Origin: Hyphomonadaceae bacterium
GTDB lineage: Bacteria; Pseudomonadota; Alphaproteobacteria; Caulobacterales; Hyphomonadaceae
Direction: 5' to 3'
Length of the DNA: 64,000 nucleotides
NCBI GenBank assembly: GCA_024743315.1
Contig: JANSWU010000006.1
Coordinates: 62,001-126,000, forward strand
Part shown: in pieces, positions 8,850 through 17,579 of the stretch
Position numbering within the stretch: position 1 is the first letter of the stretch
Layout: every line of letters begins with the position of its first letter
Made by a program: the position numbers and the translations under genes
Notes under the pieces: model-generated
What the model saw: only the letters and a program-made list of their open reading frames with translations
The model's database searches: none
What the model was told of the DNA's origin: nothing

Positions 8850-9362
8850 TTAAGGGCTGGTCGGCGTGGTCCCGCCATCGTCACCGCCGCCTGCAGCAGC
8901 TGCAATCCCGCCGGCCGCCAGAACGATGCCGCCAATGATCAAGGGCGCGTTCCCGCCGGCTGCGGCAGTGCCACCCCCAGCCCCGCCAGCAGCAGCTGCC
9001 GCCGCAGCAGATTGGATTGGCGCAGTCTTAAGCAGCGCACCACAAACATCAGCCGCACCCGCCTGATAGGCGGCAACACCTGAGCCAAGATCAAGCGTAT
9101 AGGCTTGGCCACTGGTCAGCGCGCAAGTTTTATCGCCGAATGTCAGCAGGCCATTATTCACAACAATGTCTGGATTATTGGAAAGCGAAATAACGTCTCC
9201 AGACTGAAGCTGCGTGCCAATCGTGATGTCGAGCGGCTGACCGCCGCGCTCAACCGAGACCAAAACTGGGTTTGATACGGTTGCCGCTGGTGTATCGGCT
9301 GTTGCTGCAAAAGCTGATGCCATTGCTGCAAGTATTGCGAAGCTTGAAACTGATCGAATCAT
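8850..9362 (-). CDS. Secreted FecR-like protein with hydrophobic Gly/Ala C-terminal tail (copy 2)
   Basis: This 170-residue protein begins with a clear signal peptide (about 1-22, ending ASAFAATADT). The body carries a FecR-like pattern, VERGGQPLDITIGTQLQSGD, two Cys residues at about 82 and 107, an Ala-rich stretch, and the tail GGNAPLIIGGIVLAAGG followed by a Gly/Asp-rich end and TPTSP. Length, order and tail match the neighbour at 8162-8662, so the two are tandem paralogues; the 187-bp gap may allow separate transcription. The tail could be a membrane anchor or a sorting signal. No enzymatic motif is seen. Confidence 0.75.
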   Translation of the reverse strand: MIRSVSSFAILAAMASAFAATADTPAATVSNPVLVSVERGGQPLDITIGTQLQSGDVISLSNNPDIVVNNGLLTFGDKTCALTSGQAYTLDLGSGVAAYQAGAADVCGALLKTAPIQSAAAAAAAGGAGGGTAAAGGNAPLIIGGIVLAAGGIAAAAGGGDDGGTTPTSP

Positions 9363-9474
9363 AGATGTCCCCTGATCGTGTTTGCGTGGCTGCGTTAACT
9401 ATTTTTACCTGTTTTGTATACGCCTGACAGGCGAATTTGCTGAACCCTTCTGGATTTGCCTATTTCTGTTGCAT

Positions 9475-10221
9475 TTATGTCGTTGAAAGGAACGACACAC
9501 TTTCCTCTTCAATACAGATGGCTGAGAGCTTGCCCGTCTTATAGGCCCCGGTGTCGAGGCCGATGCGGTTTGATTTGACCACGACCTCGTCATTCACAGT
9601 ATGACCGTGCACGACGACAACGCCATGATCGCCTTCATGCTCCAGAAACGGCCCTCTAATCCAGCGCATTTCTCGGCCCGATTGCTTGTCCAGAGGAATG
9701 CCCGGGCGGATGCCGGCATGGGTGAAAAAATAGTCTCCAAACTGCACAGATTCCAAAAAGGACTTCAGGAAGTCAGCATGCTTTTTGGGAATGGCCGATC
9801 TCAATATGTGCTCTAGCGCATCGGGTTGTTGCCCCTGCAAATGACTGCGCGGCACGCCATAGCTTTCAGCACAAGCAAATCCGCCATGTTCAAGCCAGCC
9901 AGACAACAGTTCCGGCTCTCCCATCAACCCACGCACCATCATCTCTTCATGGTTTCCGGTAATAAAGTGTGGTTGCGCGAACCGGTACGGAAAATCCATT
10001 AGCAGCTCGATCACGCCGCGCGACTCCGGTCCGCGGTCTATAAGGTCACCGAGGAAAATCAGGTGCGTGGTCTTGGGGTCTCGCTGCGCGCAATCGGCTT
10101 CAATCTGCTCGAGCAATTGTAGCGTTTCTTGCAGACAGCCATGAATATCGCCGATCGCATAAGCGCGTTCGCCGGGTTTGCCTCTCGGCAACCGCGCTGA
10201 TTTTTTCCTAAATGCGAACAC
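9475..10221 (-). CDS. Metallophosphoesterase, PPP-type serine/threonine phosphatase-like
   Basis: The protein carries the full metal-binding motif set of calcineurin-like phosphoesterases: GDIHGC (about residue 24), GDLIDRGPES (about 58), GNHEEM (about 90), THAGIRPG (about 165) and HGHT (about 208). This order and the length of about 248 residues match bacterial PPP-family/diadenosine-tetraphosphatase-like enzymes that hydrolyse phosphoproteins or nucleotides in the cytoplasm. I choose GTG at 10221 because GGAGG lies six bases upstream; a GTG ten codons earlier is possible. It is divergent from the NusG-like gene. A role in reversing tyrosine- or serine-phosphorylation of the polysaccharide machinery is conceivable but inferred from location only. 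Confidence 0.88.
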   Translation of the reverse strand: MFAFRKKSARLPRGKPGERAYAIGDIHGCLQETLQLLEQIEADCAQRDPKTTHLIFLGDLIDRGPESRGVIELLMDFPYRFAQPHFITGNHEEMMVRGLMGEPELLSGWLEHGGFACAESYGVPRSHLQGQQPDALEHILRSAIPKKHADFLKSFLESVQFGDYFFTHAGIRPGIPLDKQSGREMRWIRGPFLEHEGDHGVVVVHGHTVNDEVVVKSNRIGLDTGAYKTGKLSAICIEEESVSFLSTT

Positions 10222-10251
10222 GCTCGGCCTCCAAACAACCCCAAAATACAC

Positions 10252-10474
10252 TTTGAACCGGACGAATCCCGACTCATAGACGTCATTTAGATCAATAAAA
10301 TCAAACTCTTCTTCGAAATAAAAGTGTGACTGACTTTATTTTGGTCAGACTTGCGCCCAATCATTGCAAAAATACAATTGAACTACGAAAATTTTATGAA
10401 AAAAGTTTAGTTTCTATTTACCTTACGCGTCACCTGTTTAAACGTCACCACGCATTAGGTCGTGGGGACGTAGA
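10252..10474. promoter_or_regulatory. AT-rich divergent promoter region ahead of the NusG-like gene
   Basis: A 223-bp gap separates the minus-strand phosphatase from the plus-strand antiterminator. It is markedly AT-rich (10300-10420), as expected for promoters. Two direct copies of CGTCACC lie 15 bases apart (10428-10434 and 10443-10449), roughly one and a half helical turns, just upstream of the GTG start. They could be a regulator site or part of the transcript leader. Confidence 0.35.
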
Positions 10475-10975
10475 GTGACTTCCAATTGGTATGCTTTGGC
10501 GGTTCAGCCGCGCAAAGAGCAATACGTTGAAAAGCAGCTGGCAACGAATGGCTATCGCGTGGCCTGCCCGCGGTTCCAGAAGATTGTCCGTCATGCGCGC
10601 CAAACCAAAACGGTCTTGTCGCCGCTCTTTCCTGGATACCTCTTTGTTGAGCTAGACCTGAATTCGCAATCCTGGCGAAAAGCCAATTGGACGCCTGGCA
10701 GTATCGGTCTGATCAAATTCGACAACCGCCCAGCGCGTCTCTGCAGCGACTTTGTTGAAAGCTTTATTCTCGGCCTCGGCGATAATGGGCTGGCGCAATT
10801 TGATCATGACCTGAAAGTCGGCGACCGCGTGCAAGCCGTTGGCGGCCCTTTTGACCGCTTCATCGGTGAAGTGATCGCCATGTCGGATTGCGAGCGGGTG
10901 AAAGTCCTGATGGAAGCGCTGAACCGGAAGGTTGAGATGACGCTCCCGAAATCCTCAATCGTAATCGCGGCGTAG
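10475..10975 (+). CDS. NusG/RfaH-family transcription antiterminator
   Basis: At 166 residues this is a NusG paralogue. The NGN domain spans about 1-110, with the diagnostic WYALAVQPRKE start and LFPGYLFVEL; a KOW domain follows (KVGDRVQAVGGPFDRFIGEV, about 116-135). Specialised NusG proteins such as RfaH and UpxY join RNA polymerase at the head of long polysaccharide operons and suppress Rho-dependent termination. Its position immediately before the sugar transferase (10-bp gap) fits this role. Start is GTG preceded by GGGGA. No RfaH-type ops element was recognised. Housekeeping NusG is unlikely because secE and ribosomal genes are absent nearby. Confidence 0.9.
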   Translation: MTSNWYALAVQPRKEQYVEKQLATNGYRVACPRFQKIVRHARQTKTVLSPLFPGYLFVELDLNSQSWRKANWTPGSIGLIKFDNRPARLCSDFVESFILGLGDNGLAQFDHDLKVGDRVQAVGGPFDRFIGEVIAMSDCERVKVLMEALNRKVEMTLPKSSIVIAA

Positions 10976-10985
10976 GGAGGCAGAG

Positions 10986-12305
10986 ATGGATTATGTACAA
11001 ACCGTCTCTGTTAGCGAACGGGCGGAAACGCCGAAGCAGCTAACCCATTCCATTGCCGATGCGATGAGCCGTATCCGGTTCCAACTGCTTGGAGGATTGA
11101 TTTTCGCTGTTGCAGTCCCCGCTTTGATCCGAGGAAATTTTGAAAGGTTCGGGGATCAACTTTCAAGTTACGAGCACTCTCTGATCGGGACGGTGTGTGC
11201 ACTCCTGCTCGGATATTTGATCTTTAGAAAAATGACGGTGCTGCCGGGTGCACGCGCGATTACGAATGTCATTCCAGCATTCATGTCATCTTACGCGGTC
11301 GTGGTCGCCTTCTTCTTTTTGATGCGCATTGACTACAGCCGCTACCAATTCCTCGTCAGCTTTGTCTTCGCGTGCATCTGGTTTGCTGGCCTGCTCTTTC
11401 TCATGGCGCGCTTTCGGCGACCGGTTTTCTCGGTTTTACCGGGCGCGCAAACTTCGCGATTGCAAACCTATCGAGGCGTGAAGTGGGAAGTCCTGAAATC
11501 TCGTGAAGAGATGCAGCGCTCGCCGCATATCCCGATTGTGGTCGATTTCCGCGATCCCAATCTCGAGCCGAAATGGGAACGCGCCATCGCTGAAGAAGCA
11601 ATCAAGGGCCGGCGGATCCTCAGCGCCCGACAATTGGCGGAGTCGCTGACCGGCCGCGTTCAGATTGAGTATCTCTCGGAAAACACGTTCGGTCACCTTG
11701 CTCCAGATTCTATCTATGCCCCCGCCAAACGCTATGTGGATATTTTCTCTGCGCTTTGCGTGATCGCTGTCTTCTGGCCGGTCATGCTCATCACCGCCAT
11801 CGCTATTCGCTTGGAATCAAAGGGCCCTGCCATCTTTAAACAGGAACGTATGGGCTTTCGCGGCAAAACGTTCACGGTCTACAAATTCCGCTCGATGCGG
11901 GTGCAGGACGAGAGTGAGCGAAACCTTCAAGCCGATAAGACGCTTTCTGATGATGACCGGATTACGCGCATCGGTCGCTTCATTCGTAAAACGCGGATCG
12001 ATGAGCTTCCGCAAGTCTTCAATATCCTGAAAGGCGATATGAGCTGGATCGGACCGCGCCCAGAAACGCTTCGCCTGTCAAAATGGTACGAAACAGAAAT
12101 CCCGTTCTACCGCTATCGCCATATCGTGCGGCCAGGCATTTCAGGCTGGGCGCAGGTTAAGCAAGGCCATGTCACCGAAGTGGACGATATTCGCCTTAAG
12201 CTCGAATATGACATGTATTACGTAAAGCATTTCTCGCTCTGGCTGGACTTGCTCATCGCGGTCAAAACCGTCTCAGTCATCTTCACCGGCAATGGTGCGA
12301 AATAG
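10986..12305 (+). CDS. Polyprenyl-phosphate sugar-1-phosphate transferase (initiating EPS glycosyltransferase)
   Basis: The 439-residue protein has four to five N-terminal membrane helices (about 35-145), a cytoplasmic middle domain, a further helix (about 258-280) and the C-terminal bacterial sugar transferase domain. The catalytic signatures are KRYVDI, FKQERMGFRGKTF, FRSMR, RKTRIDELPQ and IGPRPE, followed by RPGISGWAQV. Members such as WbaP, ExoY-like and GumD-type enzymes transfer a sugar phosphate to undecaprenyl phosphate at the inner membrane and start repeat-unit synthesis. It is presumably co-transcribed with the antiterminator before it and the VanZ-like gene after it. The sugar specificity cannot be read from the sequence. 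Confidence 0.93.
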   Translation: MDYVQTVSVSERAETPKQLTHSIADAMSRIRFQLLGGLIFAVAVPALIRGNFERFGDQLSSYEHSLIGTVCALLLGYLIFRKMTVLPGARAITNVIPAFMSSYAVVVAFFFLMRIDYSRYQFLVSFVFACIWFAGLLFLMARFRRPVFSVLPGAQTSRLQTYRGVKWEVLKSREEMQRSPHIPIVVDFRDPNLEPKWERAIAEEAIKGRRILSARQLAESLTGRVQIEYLSENTFGHLAPDSIYAPAKRYVDIFSALCVIAVFWPVMLITAIAIRLESKGPAIFKQERMGFRGKTFTVYKFRSMRVQDESERNLQADKTLSDDDRITRIGRFIRKTRIDELPQVFNILKGDMSWIGPRPETLRLSKWYETEIPFYRYRHIVRPGISGWAQVKQGHVTEVDDIRLKLEYDMYYVKHFSLWLDLLIAVKTVSVIFTGNGAK

Positions 12306-12328
12306 GACGATAGACCATACAGTCCGGT

Positions 12329-12697
12329 ATGATTCGAATGTTCATCGTCTGGGGCGCGCGCCTTGGCCTGCTTGGTCTGACCGGGTTCTTCACGGTCGCG
12401 GCGCTCAATACCGACGCCTTCGGGATCAATGAATTGGTCAAACGCCATCCTGATAAGATCGTCCACATCGCTGCGGCCTTCCTGTTCTCGCTTCTCAGCA
12501 TTCTCGCTTTGCCGGGGTTCAAGGCGTGGAAAGTCTTGGCCGGCATGCTCGCTCTATCTGTAATTGCGGAATTGGTTCAGGTCTTTGGCGGGCGATCGGC
12601 GCACTTGTCGGATTTGGCCATGAGCTGGCTTGGTGTCGCAGCGTTTGCGATTGCTTATTATTGTTCGCGCGTCAAAAGAACGATCGCATCTGACTAA
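12329..12697 (+). CDS. VanZ-like family membrane protein
   Basis: This 122-residue protein has four predicted membrane helices and the VanZ-like signature: a charged loop with HPDKIVHIAAAF and a later AELVQVFGGRSAHLSDLAM. The invariant features of the family are the DK..H motif and the E-x-x-Q-x-F...R...D-x-x-x-N/S pattern, all recognisable here. VanZ proteins modify envelope properties in several bacteria but have no general reaction. The gene follows the sugar transferase by 23 bp and its last four bases overlap the convergent O-antigen ligase gene. Confidence 0.85.
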   Translation: MIRMFIVWGARLGLLGLTGFFTVAALNTDAFGINELVKRHPDKIVHIAAAFLFSLLSILALPGFKAWKVLAGMLALSVIAELVQVFGGRSAHLSDLAMSWLGVAAFAIAYYCSRVKRTIASD

Positions 12698-14100
12698 AGC
12701 ACAATGCGCTTTTCATTGTCGGACGATCTCGGCTTGGCGCGCGCGCCTCGGCTTTCTGGGATCGTGACGAGCGCCAGGCACAATCCTACAATTGCCGCAA
12801 TTGCAGGGGTGCGGGCTGGGTAGTCGACAATGCTATGCAACAAGATCGCCACCAAAGCGACAAAGGCAAACTTGCGCAGCGACCCGGTCGAGCCGCCACG
12901 TTTCTTGCCCCAGAGCTTCAGGAAAATCTGTCCGAACCAGATCAAGGCGAAAACCAATAAGATCAGGCCGAGTATCCCACCCTCCATCAAGATTTGCAGA
13001 TAATCATTATGGGCTTTCGCCACGAAAGTCGCCGTCACCGTCTCGGGGTTTTCATAAAGCGGAATGACGCTCTCATAGGTGCCGAGCCCAGAGCCTGTCA
13101 GCCAATGCTCACGGATCGCCTCGATCGTGATCATCCAGATATTGTAACGAGAGCCTTCGCCGTCTGAGAATGAAGTAACGCCAATCCCTTCCAGAACGGG
13201 GCTTGAGCCCACCAAAATGGCGCCGATCAAGAAGGCCCCCATGATGCCAAGCTGCGTCGATCGCCGCATGCCAGACTTGTCCGACTTTCGCGAGGCGAGG
13301 AAAGACAAAGCCGCAATCGGCGCGAGGATGGCATAGCCGCCAACAGACCCGGCGCCGAACACCCCAACCAGCAACATGAAAATCATCGCCACGATGACGA
13401 TGGCGACGGCGACATTGCTATCGTCGCCCTGCCAATCTTGTCCAAGTTCGCTGAGCAGGAAGAATGCGAACGGAAGGATCATCAACAACAAGCTTGCTTG
13501 ATGATTGACGTTGGAGAAGAACCCGACCGGCAATCCTCGGGACGTAAACTCATAAAGATAGAGAAGGCTGTCGCGTCCATCGAATACCTGGAAGAGACCA
13601 TAAATGACCGTCGTCACGCCGAGGATCGCAAGGAACCAGGGCACGCTCGATTGCAGCCGTCGCATGCCAATCCTGACGCTCAGAGCGAGCACAAAGATCG
13701 GGGTGATGACATATCCTATCGTGATCATCGTTGCTTCAACATCGAGACTGATTGGTCGTGATTGCAGGGTTTGCCCCAAGCTTTCATATCCGTCGGTAAC
13801 GAGCTCTCTACCGGGCAAAGCCGACCAAATCCCGCTTGGAAGTGGAATGAGCTGTAGCAATCCGATGCCCGCAATGGCGATCAATATGAAAAGCGGTGTT
13901 CGAGCATCGCCCAGTTTGACCCGCGCCGGCCAGGTGATCACCAAGGCGGCGAGGCCAAGCGCGGCAATCCCATGCACCAGTCCATGCCAGTATAATCCCT
14001 CACGTCCGGCTCCGCCCATCACCACACAAAGCGCGAGATAGGCGAAAAGAATAGCGGTGAGGCCATGCTTTTGAAGAGAACGTTTGATCCGTCTTCGCAC
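12694..14100 (-). CDS. O-antigen ligase/polymerase family membrane protein
   Basis: The 468-residue protein is predicted to have about eleven or twelve membrane helices and the Wzy_C (O-antigen ligase/polymerase) region at about 330-410. It shows the periplasmic loop pattern TGSGLGTYES and AHNDYLQILMEGGILG, where the conserved His-Asn and Glu are typical of WaaL/Wzy_C enzymes. These proteins polymerise repeat units or ligate them to an acceptor at the periplasmic face. It is the last gene of the minus-strand operon wza - wzc - unknown - this gene, starting 9 bp after its upstream neighbour. Polymerase is favoured over ligase because of the export genes. Confidence 0.88.
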   Translation of the reverse strand: MRRRIKRSLQKHGLTAILFAYLALCVVMGGAGREGLYWHGLVHGIAALGLAALVITWPARVKLGDARTPLFILIAIAGIGLLQLIPLPSGIWSALPGRELVTDGYESLGQTLQSRPISLDVEATMITIGYVITPIFVLALSVRIGMRRLQSSVPWFLAILGVTTVIYGLFQVFDGRDSLLYLYEFTSRGLPVGFFSNVNHQASLLLMILPFAFFLLSELGQDWQGDDSNVAVAIVIVAMIFMLLVGVFGAGSVGGYAILAPIAALSFLASRKSDKSGMRRSTQLGIMGAFLIGAILVGSSPVLEGIGVTSFSDGEGSRYNIWMITIEAIREHWLTGSGLGTYESVIPLYENPETVTATFVAKAHNDYLQILMEGGILGLILLVFALIWFGQIFLKLWGKKRGGSTGSLRKFAFVALVAILLHSIVDYPARTPAIAAIVGLCLALVTIPESRGARAKPRSSDNEKRIVL

Positions 14101-14109
14101 CGAGGCCCC

Positions 14110-15279
14110 CTATTCGCGGAACTTATCAAGCGAAACAGAGAGGATCTCCGTGCGCGAGGTCTTGGGAAATGCTCCAGAGCGTCCCCAAAGGTCGAGTCGT
14201 TGGAAGTCGCAATTCGTCTCTGGGATGGTCAGTGTGGTCTCGAATGTCTCCTGCTCGCCAATCGTCTTGAGTTCAATCTGCGACGCCGCAAGTCGTGAAT
14301 TGTCTCCGAGACACGTCAGTGTCCATTCCAGTGATCCGCCCTCTTCCGGCATTCGCCCAAGCGCTTCGGTGCTAAGGATATAGTCGCCAGGGCTCGCGGA
14401 TATGATCTGCCGCGCCATTAAAGGCCGCTCGGTCCCGAGATAAGTCACATAGAGACCGCCGCGTGATTGGAACTCGGCGCGTTCCCGGCTGATCACCCAA
14501 TTGAAAGGTGGCGGCGCAGGGAGGTCTTCAAATTGCTGGTTGAAGGGAAGTGATTTGAGCGCATCATCGGCTAAACCTGTAAAACGCTGCCAAGCGGAAA
14601 AGGCCTGCGCCGTTGCTCCGTCTCGGATCAGACGATCAAGATAACGCGACTGCTGCTGGGGATAGAGCGCGATGACACTTTCCAGATCCTCAACAGCTAC
14701 CGGCTCATCCATCAGCCGCTGCAGGATGGCGCGTCCGGTGCTCGGTTGAGACTTCAAATACTCAATCAAAGCCGACCAATCACCGCCGCCTCGAAACACC
14801 CCAACAATGGCGTCTGAGAGGACATTGCGATCGATGGCGCGCAACTCGATGACCCTTTCATAGTCGGCGATGACGCGGTCATAATCTCCGGTTTGAGCGG
14901 CGCGGCTCAGACCAAATAGTCGAGCGGCGAGACTGCGAGGTTGGCGGCGTAGTGCCTGGTCAGCAAAAGCATTCGCAGCCTCGGCGTCATTGCGCGTGAG
15001 CGCTCTGGCAAGCTCAATTTCAAATGGCAGAACGTCCAGCGGTGCGCGCTCCGATAGTGCTGCGAGGTCCTGATCAAAATCGCCCATCAGGTCGTTCTGT
15101 ACCCTCGACGTGAGTCCCGTCTTGATCTCGTCGGTCTTTAATGGCGCCATTATCGAGAGCGAAGCAGGTGCAGCGGTGTCAGTCGCACCGCGTTGTTCGC
15201 CGACGCTATAGGTGAACACCGCCACGAAGACGAAAAAGGCGGCCAGAGCCGCCTTCATCACCCATTGGATTATGCCCAA
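14110..15279 (-). CDS. Membrane-anchored protein of the EPS export operon, unknown function
   Basis: I do not recognise this 389-residue protein. A single N-terminal membrane helix (about 7-24) suggests a periplasmic body. Residues about 50-250 are alpha-helical and TPR-like (AARLFGLSRAAQTGDYDRVIADYERV is the clearest repeat, cited here as ARLFGLSRAAQTGDYD), and the last 120 residues look beta-rich with two Cys. It overlaps the end of the Wzc-like gene by 10 bp and is followed after 9 bp by the O-antigen ligase/polymerase gene. It is therefore almost certainly translated with them and may serve as a periplasmic scaffold of the assembly machine. Confidence 0.75.
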   Translation of the reverse strand: MGIIQWVMKAALAAFFVFVAVFTYSVGEQRGATDTAAPASLSIMAPLKTDEIKTGLTSRVQNDLMGDFDQDLAALSERAPLDVLPFEIELARALTRNDAEAANAFADQALRRQPRSLAARLFGLSRAAQTGDYDRVIADYERVIELRAIDRNVLSDAIVGVFRGGGDWSALIEYLKSQPSTGRAILQRLMDEPVAVEDLESVIALYPQQQSRYLDRLIRDGATAQAFSAWQRFTGLADDALKSLPFNQQFEDLPAPPPFNWVISRERAEFQSRGGLYVTYLGTERPLMARQIISASPGDYILSTEALGRMPEEGGSLEWTLTCLGDNSRLAASQIELKTIGEQETFETTLTIPETNCDFQRLDLWGRSGAFPKTSRTEILSVSLDKFRE

Positions 15280-17552
15280 CGTTCCGACTCGTCCGCGTCT
15301 TCGCCATCTTGTGCCGCTTCAATCAGCACTTTGCGACGCGACGCAGCTTTCTTGCTGTCATTCTCGACATAGGCGTATGCCTGGCGGCCATAGGATGAGT
15401 AGTAATAGGAGTACTCATAGCCAGCATTCTTGGCATCGAACTTGGTCAGGACCGCGCCGAGCACATTGGTGCGCGCCTCATACATCCGCGCGACTGTACG
15501 TTGCGCCGCCGGTGTGCGGATCGATCCGGCCTGCACGACGATCAGCGCCCCCTCAACAATTGAGCCGAGGCGCGGGCTATCGGTGAAACTGAGCACTGGC
15601 GGCGAGTCGACAATCACGATGTCGAACATTTGTTCGGCCGCTTCGATGATGTCTCGCAGGCGCGGACCCGACAGTAATTCGGCTGGGTTTGGTGGGACGA
15701 CGCCGCTTGGCAAAATGGATAGGCCGGGTGTTTTCGATACGACAACGTGGTCGTGCAAAGCGTCATGGCCTGTCAGCAATCCTGACAAACCGATCGACTT
15801 TTTGGTGTCGATGACAAAGGAGGGTTTGCGCATATCCGCATCAATAATGAGAACGCGCTTGCCACCTTTGGCGAACGTTGTTGCCAGAGCAATCGTGGTC
15901 GACGTCTTGCCTTCGCCAGGCCGGGTACTGGTGACGAGCAGCGAGCGAGGTGCGCCCTCCACCGTTGCAAACTCAAGCGCGGTTCTCGCTGACGAAAAGG
16001 CTTCAGAGATCTGCGACTTCGGATCATTGAGCTCATCAACAACCACATCTTTTTTGCCGGGCAGTTTCGGAACGACACCGATTGCCGGAAGGCTCAATTT
16101 CGCTCGTAGGTCTTCGGGCGTTTTGATCGTGTCGTCGATATAGTTCAGCGCGAAGGCCAAGCCGACACCGAGCGCGAAGCTCAAGACAAAAGCTTGTAGA
16201 AGGGTCCGGCGTAAGTTCGGCTCAAAAGGCAGCCCCGGCACCAAGGCTTCGTCGACGACTGAGACTTTGCTCGAACCGATGCCGGACGCGATCGAGATCT
16301 CCTTCGAGCGCTGCAAGAGCGCTTCATATTGAGACCGGCTGGTATCGACCTCGCGCTGTAAGATCCGGTATTGAATGCGCCGGTTGCGATCATCCTGGAG
16401 GCCTGAACGCAGCTCCGCAACTCTTGACCGCAAAGACGCTTCGCGCGCGACGGCCGCCTCATAATCGGCCCTCAACGTGCTGATCAGCGCATTGATCAAA
16501 GCCTGGGTTTCAGATTCAATTTCGGCGTTCACCGCATCGATCCGCGTTTGAAGCTTGATCATGTCGGGATAGTCCGGTTTGAACTTGCCCAACATCTCTT
16601 GATAATCTGCCGTCAGAGCCGCCCGCCGCTCCCGCATATTTGCGAGCACATTGCTTTCAACCAGCTCTCGCGAATTCGGGCGCTCGCGCGTGGCTCGGTA
16701 GACCTGCTCAGCTTCGATGCGGGCACTCTCAGCCTCGGACAATTCATTGTTCAGCGCGATAATCGAATTTGCGTCGAGCGAAGCGGCCCCTTCTCCGCCG
16801 GTTTCAATGTCGAGAATGCCTTGCGATTCGGCATATTCAACCATTTCGCGCTCAGACTCTTCCAATGCGCGTTTGGCCGTTGCCAAGCGCTCTTCCAGGA
16901 ATTCCCTTGCGTAGGCTGTGGTGTTGTATTTGCGCTCGAGGTTGGACTGAATGAAGGACTCAACGAGGGCGTTCGAGATTCGCGCGGCTTCAGCTGGATA
17001 TGGGCTGATATATTGAACATTTACAACGCGCGAGCGACCTTCAGGCGAAACCCGTAAATTGTTGACGATCTTGCTCGCCGCTTGAAGCACACGGGTGTCT
17101 CGGGGTTGATTTTGATCGGCGTAGCGTTCGTCATTTGGAAGGTTCAGTTCTTCCGCCACCCGCTCTGCCAAGGACCGGCTCTGCAAGAGTTCATATTGCG
17201 TCGCCATATATTCAGCGTCTGCGACAAGCGCCGGCTCCACCCCAGCCCCTTCAAGGATTTGAACTTCTTCGCGCTGGATCTCAATTGTGGAAGTTGCTTT
17301 GTAGAGAGGCTCAACACGCAAGGTCAGCGCGAAAGCCGCTGCGAGGCCGACAATGGTGATCGCCAGGATCATCCATTTGCGCGCCAGCAAAACGCGCACT
17401 GCGCCCCAAAAATCAAAGCCATCTTGTTGCGGCTCATCATATCCGAGCTCTCTTGGATAGAGCATGTTCTGCTGGTCGGCATCACGGAATGGAACGACGC
17501 CGCCAAGACCGTCGCCGCGATCTCCTGGATATCCCCGATTATCATAGCTCAT
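15270..17552 (-). CDS. wzc: Wzc-like polysaccharide co-polymerase / tyrosine autokinase
   Basis: The 760-residue protein combines a Wzz chain-length domain with a membrane helix at about 57-77, long periplasmic coiled coils (about 200-410), a second helix (about 440-462) and a cytoplasmic BY-kinase. Kinase motifs are clear: Walker A TRPGEGKTST (about 544), Walker A' VLIIDADMRKPS (about 572) and Walker B IVIVDSPPV (about 645). A Tyr-rich tail with EYSYYYSSYGRQAYAY (about 714-735) is the expected autophosphorylation cluster. Such proteins control polymer length and pair with the Wza-type outer-membrane channel, encoded directly upstream. The fused kinase is the proteobacterial type. Confidence 0.95.
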   Translation of the reverse strand: MSYDNRGYPGDRGDGLGGVVPFRDADQQNMLYPRELGYDEPQQDGFDFWGAVRVLLARKWMILAITIVGLAAAFALTLRVEPLYKATSTIEIQREEVQILEGAGVEPALVADAEYMATQYELLQSRSLAERVAEELNLPNDERYADQNQPRDTRVLQAASKIVNNLRVSPEGRSRVVNVQYISPYPAEAARISNALVESFIQSNLERKYNTTAYAREFLEERLATAKRALEESEREMVEYAESQGILDIETGGEGAASLDANSIIALNNELSEAESARIEAEQVYRATRERPNSRELVESNVLANMRERRAALTADYQEMLGKFKPDYPDMIKLQTRIDAVNAEIESETQALINALISTLRADYEAAVAREASLRSRVAELRSGLQDDRNRRIQYRILQREVDTSRSQYEALLQRSKEISIASGIGSSKVSVVDEALVPGLPFEPNLRRTLLQAFVLSFALGVGLAFALNYIDDTIKTPEDLRAKLSLPAIGVVPKLPGKKDVVVDELNDPKSQISEAFSSARTALEFATVEGAPRSLLVTSTRPGEGKTSTTIALATTFAKGGKRVLIIDADMRKPSFVIDTKKSIGLSGLLTGHDALHDHVVVSKTPGLSILPSGVVPPNPAELLSGPRLRDIIEAAEQMFDIVIVDSPPVLSFTDSPRLGSIVEGALIVVQAGSIRTPAAQRTVARMYEARTNVLGAVLTKFDAKNAGYEYSYYYSSYGRQAYAYVENDSKKAASRRKVLIEAAQDGEDADESERWA

Positions 17553-17579
17553 GCGTTTAAACCTCGGCCTGCGTCCGTT

